NCBI GenBank assembly: GCA_019090455.1
Contig: JAHRWA010000043.1
Coordinates: 1-64,000 of the forward strand
Source: Pseudomonadales bacterium
GTDB taxonomy: Bacteria > Pseudomonadota > Gammaproteobacteria > Pseudomonadales > DC-out160
Length of the DNA stretch: 64,000 nucleotides
Direction of reading: 5' to 3'
In this document: positions 61,101 to 64,000 of the stretch, piece by piece
Position numbering within the stretch: position 1 is the first letter of the stretch
Layout: each line of letters opens with the position of its first letter
Position numbers and translations under genes: made by a program
Notes under the pieces: model-generated
Databases searched by the model: none
The model's input: the letters and a program-made list of their open reading frames with translations, nothing else
Told to the model about the DNA's origin: nothing

Positions 61101-64000
61101 GCTTCGAGCCCGAATTATACGCGTTGCCCATGACGAGCACATTGTCTTGGCAACCATGCACCATATCGCCTCCGATGGTTGGTCCGTGGGCGTGTTGATA
61201 CAAGAGCTACAGGTTCTTTATCAAACTTATTTAGCCGGTGGGGTTAATCCCTTACCGCCCTTGCCCATTCAATATGCTGACTACGCGCAATGGCAGCGTG
61301 GATGGTTGCAGGGTGAGGTGTTGGAGGCCGAGTTAGCCTATTGGCGTGATCAATTGGCCGGTATCCCACAGGTTCACTCCTTACCGCTAGATCACTCTCG
61401 GCCGTCTAAAGTCAGCTTCAAAGGCGCTCGTTTTGATACGGTGATGGAAGCGAAACTCAGTGCCTCGATTAATGATTTGAGCAAGCAGCAGGGCACCACA
61501 TTGTTTATGACGTTACAGGCAGCGTTTGCTGTGCTGCTGGCGCGTTACAGTGGTGAGCAAGATATTGTTCTGGGGTCGCCCATCGCCAACAGAACGGATG
61601 AAAATTTATCACCACTCATCGGCTTTTTTGTCAATACACTGGTGCTGAGAACACAGATTCAAGGTGATCCTAGTTTTGTCGAGTTACTCGCAGATGTTAA
61701 ACAAACGGCGCTGGATGCTTATGAGCATCAACACATTCCATTCGAAATGCTAGTAGAGGCCATAAACCCCGATCGAAATATGACGCACAGTCCGCTGTTT
61801 CAGGTTTTGTTTGCCGTTCAGAATAATGAAATGTCTGAAGTCGCATTACCTGGCTTAACTCTGTCCCCGCTAGAGCAGGAAGAGACTGTCGCCAAATTTG
61901 ATTTGTCATTGACGATGTCAGAAACCCCTAATGGTTTAGCAACTCATTGGATTTATTGTTCTGATTTGTTTGATGCCGAGTCCATCGAACAGCTATCAAC
62001 GCATTTTATAACATTACTAGAGGGAATAATTGCCGATAAAGATCAATCGGTTTTCGATATTCCATTACTATCGCCAGCGGAGCGTTCGACTCAACTACTG
62101 GATTGGAATAATACCGATAAAGATTATCCGAACGTGGGTATCACTGAGCTAATAGAAGAACGGGTAGTAGCAGCTCCGACGAATATCGCGTTGGTTTTTG
62201 AAGGTAAGACGTTAACTTATGCAGAGCTGAATAGTCACGCTAACCGTTTAGCTCGCTTGCTGATGGAGCAAGGTGTTCAACCGGATCAGCTAGTGGGGAT
62301 TTGTGTCGATCGCTCCTTCTCTATGATTATTGGTATGTTGGGTGTATTGAAAGCGGGTGGGGCATACGTGCCGCTTGATCCTGATCATCCTGCTGATCGG
62401 CTGAGCTATATGATTGAGGACCTGGTTTCTCATAACGGTTCGACAGGCTCATCCATCATTCTGACTCAAACCGCGTTGCAAGATCGCGTACCAAGCTCCG
62501 ATAAACTTTCGGTTTACCGTCTTGATGATGCTGAGTTTGAAAAACAAGTTAACACTTATGATGACTCTAATATTAGAAAGGATGAATTAAGCGATTTAAC
62601 CACAAATCATTTGGCTTATCTTATTTTTACATCGGGTTCCACAGGTAAGCCCAAAGGCGTGATGATTGAACATCACGGTTTGGTCAATCGTGTGGATTGG
62701 ATGTTAAGAGATTACCCACTGAATATTGATGATCGGGTACTTTTAAAAACGCCTTATAGTTTTGACGTGTCGGTGTTGGAAATCTATTGGACTTTAGCGG
62801 CGGGAGCCACACTGGTCATCGCCCAGCCGGGAGGACATCGAGATCCGCACTACCTCGTAGAGACCATCGTCAAAGAGGCTATAACACAGATACAATTTGT
62901 CCCCTCCATGTTGACTGCCTTGTTATCCAGTGAAGATTGGGCACGCTGTCAGAGTATTAAGCGAGTCTTGGTGGCGGGAGAAGCATTGCCCACTGAATTA
63001 CTGCATCGTTTTTACCGCACCGACACCAACGCTGAGTTACATAATATATACGGTCCTACTGAAGCGGTGGTTTATGCTTCCGCTTGGATGTGTCCGAAGG
63101 ATCATCCACATAATAAACCTGTACCTATAGGCAAACCCGTAGCGAATGTGAAGCTGTATGTCTTGGATCAGAAACTTCGACTATTGCCTGCTGGAGTGGC
63201 TGGCGAGCTTTATATTGCGGGGAGCGGATTAGCTAGAGGCTATCTAAACCTGGAAGAACTGAGTTTAAAGACGTTTATCGCTGATCCCTTGAGTGATGAA
63301 GCCAATGCTCGAATGTATAAGACAGGCGATGTTGTTCGTTATCTTCCAGATGGCAACATTGAATACCTGGGACGTAACGATCATCAAGTGAAGGTGAGAG
63401 GTTTCCGGATAGAGTTGGGTGAAATTGAAAACCAGCTTATGGCACATCCCGCTATTACTGAAGCGACCGTGATTGCAAATGATAACCGGTTGGTGGCGTA
63501 TGTCGTTTTTGATGATGGAACTTATCAGGGTGAAGAGGCGGCGCTCAACGCAGCTTCTTTATTAAAGAAACACCTGTTAGAAACACTGCCGAGTTATATG
63601 GTGCCTGCGGTATTTATGGTGCTAGATGCGATGCCGCTGACCTCTAGTGGAAAGGTTGATCGTAATAGTTTGCCCGACCCCGATTTATCCTCTTTGACCG
63701 AGACCTATGTCGCGCCGATTAACGAGATACAAGAAGTTCTCTGTGATGTTTGGTCAGAGTTGCTGGATGTTGATCGCGTGGGCATAGAGGATAATTTTTT
63801 TAACCTCGGCGGACATTCTCTATTAGTGACTCAGTTAGCAGCGCAGTTAAGGAAAGCGTTTGATATCGAGTTGTCGGTACGCGAGCTGTTTGAGCATGCC
63901 ACCGTAGCGGAACAAACGATTGTGGTAGAAGAGAAAAAACAACAGATCAATCAATCGAACTTGCCGGATATTCAGCGGCGTGCCAATATCGATCCCATAC
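49189..64000 (+). CDS. Multimodular nonribosomal peptide synthetase, incomplete at right edge
   Basis: At least 4,937 codons from ATG 49189 (ATG 49198 is also possible), with no stop read before the edge. Residues 1-58 resemble a TubC_N docking domain. Module 1: C with HHIVTDG at 209-215; A of Lys2 type (GFTSGTQGEPK at 718, AHDPVLRDIF with Asp765); T with Ser1131. Module 2 has two C domains, HHVISDG at 1332 and HHVIFDG at 1800; A (YTSGSTGKPKG at 2271); T Ser2681. Module 3: C HHMISDG 2884; A (YTSGSTGRPKG 3388); T Ser3786. Module 4: C HHIASDG 3991; A (FTSGSTGKPKG 4480); T Ser4877. I see no epimerase, methyltransferase or thioesterase in the visible part. Hand-aligned specificity residues are A1 D-P-R-H-C-G-F-Q-A-K, A2 D-I-W-E-M-T-A-D-D-K, A3 D-A-L-F-I-G-G-V-F-K and A4 D-V-L-Q-L-A-I-V-Y-K. 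An N-terminal dock implies an upstream partner protein or a lipid/acyl starter. The acyltransferase-like gene lies just upstream. Confidence 0.95.
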   Translation, partial: MSVMELLGVLAEKNIKLWLEGDALRFSAPADVFDSELKAQVVAQKSAIIAFLKEAQKSQVQTIPKADRKAPIPLSLTQQRLWILNQLEPDSVAYNMPIILKLLGDFKTEYFEVALRQVVARHESMRTQIVQEGLSAYQDISIELLPPIVVDDISELTSDEQETRIKMEVERELKTPFSLGIDPLFRVRLLKTSANKNQQPQHILMMCMHHIVTDGWSLGLVVQEIITYYNAFLKQPDLDKRTELNILPELDIQYADFSVWQRQWLAGKELERQLNFWREYLPRDGFVLNLPTDYERVGKSQLAGSTVSRLVPLTVLENFKGLIKKADATLFMGLLSIFDVLLAKYSNQSQINIGTPNAGRNRIEVEGVVGFFISTLVMSAKVEKQDRFIDVLKQVKDGAVATFSNQDVPFEKLVEELKPERDLSRTPLFQVFFNLLNLPELEQSFDGIKIESLLADDVDQVSKFDMTLYAKEGDDGLRLDVIYNSYLYTKSRMDVMLEHFERLLKAVSESPNTTIEELSLLGLENEITSDANTESVAVFQEASSAPVSDVMMRITTAAEIHAQSIAIKGQRESWSYAELGAGVQRLASHLKQQAVSGARVACLVSRTAQLPLSLLSVLTAKCSFSIIDIRYPLSKIKYYLTALNADYVIVDESVVEIAALSDFLESQFNNRCLVLPESKAAFFAHDVLNIGIDDTVSDQKDIDRLVRNIPLSEVAYYGFTSGTQGEPKLIANDLTPLSHFVDWYEQEFQLGADDCFSLLSGVAHDPVLRDIFVPLAMGATLCIPEQNELLEPGYLSQWITQNKVTVAHLTPSMGELMVQSWNEKAACLRLVCFGGEKLHFSQAQEFALFADSAQLVNFYGATETPQAIAFERIDMEQTMGRSNIIPIGKGIEGAELVIVNANLNPVGVSEVGEIVVRTPYLSKGYENDEELTASKFPSMARLSMFDGQASQKGEQRERQETVYRTGDLGRYLPDGRVQLIDRLDGQIKVRGFRVEPGEIENALKKHEQIKAAAVTLVEINGVQQLATYVVQTNDDDTVKTVQKGDLIDLLRLTLPDYMIPQAVVWLDDIPLTPNGKTDYKNLPIPGHEDRAANYLAARNAVEEQLVLIWEEILNTSPIGVNDSFFELGGHSLLATQVVSRINSIYQLNIALRVIFEKPTIAAISILVESELTAETGLSVPTMSRVSREKRIPISFAQNRLWFMQKLDPSSTAFNMPFPLKLTGKLDCALLERVYQEIFKRHEILGVNILEEDGQPFLQFNSLANWSLDQQTIDVASMGEAELSQLQKQLAITDASLPFNLASDSLIRVKLYTFDRGNTEIAPPLHLLLMTVHHVISDGWSMNVFMQEILSLYNAFALKLPSPLTPLKIQYADYAHWQRDYLQGDALESQLDYWETKLKGSPQVLRLPTDKARPAMQTFNGNTYSKVLSKSLVSDLNGFSQQHQLSLFMTLIGAYQILLSRYTDTNDVCVGIPIAGRHHGDTENIIGLFLNGLIVRAQFGDNPTVDEFYARIKETLLEAYAHQDLPIEMLFDRLDYARDPAYPTGVQVGFQLQNMNNVASVEGAQGATLSDGLAVEMLEREQVVAKYDMTWILEERDGLIEVLVEYNQDLFFESSIARMITHYETLLRGVVSGDYHAIRALPLVDRKNLISEIGVTECDHTEQIDAVYPLTMNQQSIYFAALMDSNTLANSFGVYVDIPTLMDRDIMARAFTEIYSEQSIMRIKLVESKKAYLDSTYQVFYQNRNPNIEFLDWSNETLSESQITQRVNELVFRTYEIHGELLFCHIVKVTEERFLVVLASHHVIFDGIGLAGLVYGLRDRYLHIVEGTDIAEWPDRYKDYILHELNYADVAETQAFWRDRLPSSLEAIVIPQPSRKNIDGELEGRHTVKKSILLSPEHWASVRKYSRKNKITPALYFKVLYGVLLQRYSQCEETFYIDEMTGSRQKGYETVAGAFAQALPFVFDKSCFEDAEGQPATMPQLIANVRAFQKSLKGKTLWSEQKQADLLPRANQAFLYNFIPFVVALDFLGKPSKVHDLINHVSGTVEFTVVARKEEIRFDLTYASDEFEDFDFLKRIVWVSEQIVAGNDNLNLLDLVFDDEKTKLLEQSGESVEYDSLETIPALFEQQVQRCPDKMAVVFDDVSLTYTELNALANEFALKMRDAGIGRNHLVALYANRSHYFLAAILGVMKNGAAYVPIDPKYPSDRIAYMLDDSKVTVIVSERELVAQLEQEVLTDTHVIYIDECHPLGRSEAAPTEFVSVAQPKDRAYMIYTSGSTGKPKGALLHHDGALNHILAECDVLDFDGAFNFLQSAPSSSDISVWQFLGPVVRGGTSVILDDVIDIPKLFRLLRQEQIDIAELVPVVLQMVVAHALSLEEEARALPHLRWMMVTGEAAPVELVNRWLAIYPNIPVVNAYGPTEASDDVIQAIIREPLSANEITVPIGKPLPNLNVLILDQQGRLLPNGITGEICIGGVGVGEGYWNKPDKTQEVFVANQFEQIASDHLYRSGDLGRWSNKGDVEFVGRIDTQVQLRGFRIELGEIEAQLVKLEGIKEAVCVAFSGEQNSQHQNSQQHNLAAYLTLSQGGSKTELDLASARKQLADALPDYMVPNSFTILEKLPLTPAGKVDRKALPEPEEFQRQYVEMVEPRNEIETALVSIWKDVLRVKAVSVYDDFFELGGHSLLGTQVVARVRDSLQVDLPIRTVFQFSVLASLALEIEQEKSRGGKTVAPILPVSREGHLPISPNQRRLWFLYQLDPKSTAYNMPVSAEVVGDIDVPKFEQALSGLVKRQEILRTRFVDEEGECVQIVDASASDYFHYYDLTSLTAEERVIKKSQITQKNQYSTFDLGSKAGFRVALTKEFSEKLPKDDSQSSSNTYTLMICMHHMISDGWSMRVLIKEWLTLYVASTEKMATQLPLLPVQYSDYASWQVNLLEGRPSDRISNDENPAQQGSTQNQLNYWKDKLAGAEEVLQLPVDFPRLKNPTNKGASVELKLNDGMAKKIDDCSRQTGVTPFMLMLTAYQVLLSRYSNQQDILVGIPIAGREYKEVQDLIGFFVNTLAIRSEIDTSKTFLSLLSEVKQSTLDAFSNQDVPFDQVIDAVGVERTLSFPPLVQVAFQLHHLRDLDAEMSSEAVSALSGFELKVLAPERSVAKFDLMIEVFQGANEVSVKAEYNADLFVESTIQQLLNHYVNLVEQCLGNVNTTIADIELLSEQEQELILREFNNNQVDYPQVSVDQLFDIVAEKNPDQIAIIQQNQTITYRDLQRKSNQVANVLLKKQVKPGDHVGLCIDRSIEFVISLLGILKVGAAYVPLDSTYPDERLAYMISDTRVAVLLTEQTKKTQLSQVLASVEHDTAVLVYGEFDDLLEAASSELEPRSVAIDTVCYVMYTSGSTGRPKGVQVSHRAVMRLVQNTNFLKVNPNDRIGFLSNTAFDASTLELWTALTNGLPLVVVTYDQLLEPEQFETLVKSERVSVMFLTTSLMHEYAQNRITLFDSLRVIIFGGEACDLRYVKRILDIAKPDHIINGYGPTENTVFTTCYDVQSIGSMDVSIPIGKPLANTSVYILDQNRRPVPIGVSGELYTGGDGVALGYLNKDDLTHDVFVDDPFSAVANAKMYRTGDLARFRPDGNVEYLGRRDNQVKIRGFRIELDEIEMVISGQPSVQQSLVLDWKLEDGRTIIVAYYVPTSESNSAHNDDLHNDLHCALVESLPGYMVPQVLIPLESMPLTPNGKLDRRALPEPDLSALSENYKEPTTDTEKLLCELWSSLLATEKVGINDNFFDLGGHSLLATRFVSKLRKERGIELPLKQIFNSPTIAQLAKIIDDPLSGSAASSALILPPLEPRSEKEYSDKECQALELSYAQQRLWFIDQLEESSAAYNMPVAVRFKGELNLEMLERAFNTIVERHESLRTVFAPGEEKGGQAIQVIQPMTKLHIVLDDLSDKNETEKPKLVRRLVNREAMSPFDLSKDVLLRARIIRVAHDEHIVLATMHHIASDGWSVGVLIQELQVLYQTYLAGGVNPLPPLPIQYADYAQWQRGWLQGEVLEAELAYWRDQLAGIPQVHSLPLDHSRPSKVSFKGARFDTVMEAKLSASINDLSKQQGTTLFMTLQAAFAVLLARYSGEQDIVLGSPIANRTDENLSPLIGFFVNTLVLRTQIQGDPSFVELLADVKQTALDAYEHQHIPFEMLVEAINPDRNMTHSPLFQVLFAVQNNEMSEVALPGLTLSPLEQEETVAKFDLSLTMSETPNGLATHWIYCSDLFDAESIEQLSTHFITLLEGIIADKDQSVFDIPLLSPAERSTQLLDWNNTDKDYPNVGITELIEERVVAAPTNIALVFEGKTLTYAELNSHANRLARLLMEQGVQPDQLVGICVDRSFSMIIGMLGVLKAGGAYVPLDPDHPADRLSYMIEDLVSHNGSTGSSIILTQTALQDRVPSSDKLSVYRLDDAEFEKQVNTYDDSNIRKDELSDLTTNHLAYLIFTSGSTGKPKGVMIEHHGLVNRVDWMLRDYPLNIDDRVLLKTPYSFDVSVLEIYWTLAAGATLVIAQPGGHRDPHYLVETIVKEAITQIQFVPSMLTALLSSEDWARCQSIKRVLVAGEALPTELLHRFYRTDTNAELHNIYGPTEAVVYASAWMCPKDHPHNKPVPIGKPVANVKLYVLDQKLRLLPAGVAGELYIAGSGLARGYLNLEELSLKTFIADPLSDEANARMYKTGDVVRYLPDGNIEYLGRNDHQVKVRGFRIELGEIENQLMAHPAITEATVIANDNRLVAYVVFDDGTYQGEEAALNAASLLKKHLLETLPSYMVPAVFMVLDAMPLTSSGKVDRNSLPDPDLSSLTETYVAPINEIQEVLCDVWSELLDVDRVGIEDNFFNLGGHSLLVTQLAAQLRKAFDIELSVRELFEHATVAEQTIVVEEKKQQINQSNLPDIQRRANIDPI

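Overview
The window looks like chromosomal DNA of a free-living or host-associated marine-type gammaproteobacterium, perhaps near Cellvibrionales/Spongiibacteraceae. This rests on a petABC operon, a UPF0149 (YgfB/YecA) protein, a DUF1415 domain, several acyl-CoA dehydrogenases and a crotonase, FadL and porin-type outer membrane proteins, Tat and lipoprotein signals, and moderate-to-low G+C. No rRNA, tRNA, CRISPR array or replication origin was recognised. The lineage is inference; the gene content is read directly.

Positions 1-9,000 form a repeat-rich accessory zone. One interspersed repeat family (core GGGACATGCACT with a partner AGTGCCTGTCCC) recurs about nine times and resembles REP elements. 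A decayed REP-associated (IS200-like, Y1) transposase sits inside it at 3.7-3.9 kb, and an IS110 C-terminal remnant at 0.4-0.7 kb. Between the copies lie an MFS transporter of higher G+C, a ParD/RelE-type toxin-antitoxin pair, an RCC1-repeat lipoprotein, a CYTH-domain enzyme, a MOSC-DUF1415 fusion and an acyl-CoA dehydrogenase.

Positions 9,000-32,700 are mixed. They hold a PhoX-like phosphatase, a two-gene toxin/immunity-like unit, a stand-alone condensation-fold protein, a gene bracketed by about 75-bp direct repeats next to a decayed IS110 transposase, a membrane-anchored beta-repeat protein, DUF4166 with a dead DUF393 partner, and a divergent XRE-cupin regulator/BenE transporter pair with two operator-like sites. 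Further on come a RIFT-barrel-like lipoprotein, an Imm11-like protein, a FadL-like channel, a GFA protein, a class C beta-lactamase-fold hydrolase, an NAD-dependent epimerase-like protein and a porin-like barrel.

Positions 32,700-47,000 hold a large secreted subtilase, a protein with a degenerate receiver domain, UPF0149, a methyltransferase, a crotonase, a GFA protein, a double-length acyl-CoA dehydrogenase whose N-terminal half has lost key motifs, an Ada-type DNA repair regulator without the Ada N-terminus, and the complete petABC cytochrome bc1 operon.

From 47,700 to the right edge lies a natural-product locus: an acyltransferase-3-like membrane protein followed by one giant NRPS gene that runs out of the window (4,937 codons visible). 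Its order is TubC_N dock-C-A-T-C-C-A-T-C-A-T-C-A-T. Two points stand out. The first adenylation domain is of the Lys2 (alpha-aminoadipate reductase) type, and two condensation domains lie in tandem before the second adenylation domain.

A recurring small-scale theme is short tandem duplication. Three genes carry 7-15-bp duplications lying over or starting at their stop codon, a CCTAGAA heptamer is repeated six times in a divergent intergenic region, and an 18-bp in-frame duplication sits in the subtilase gene.
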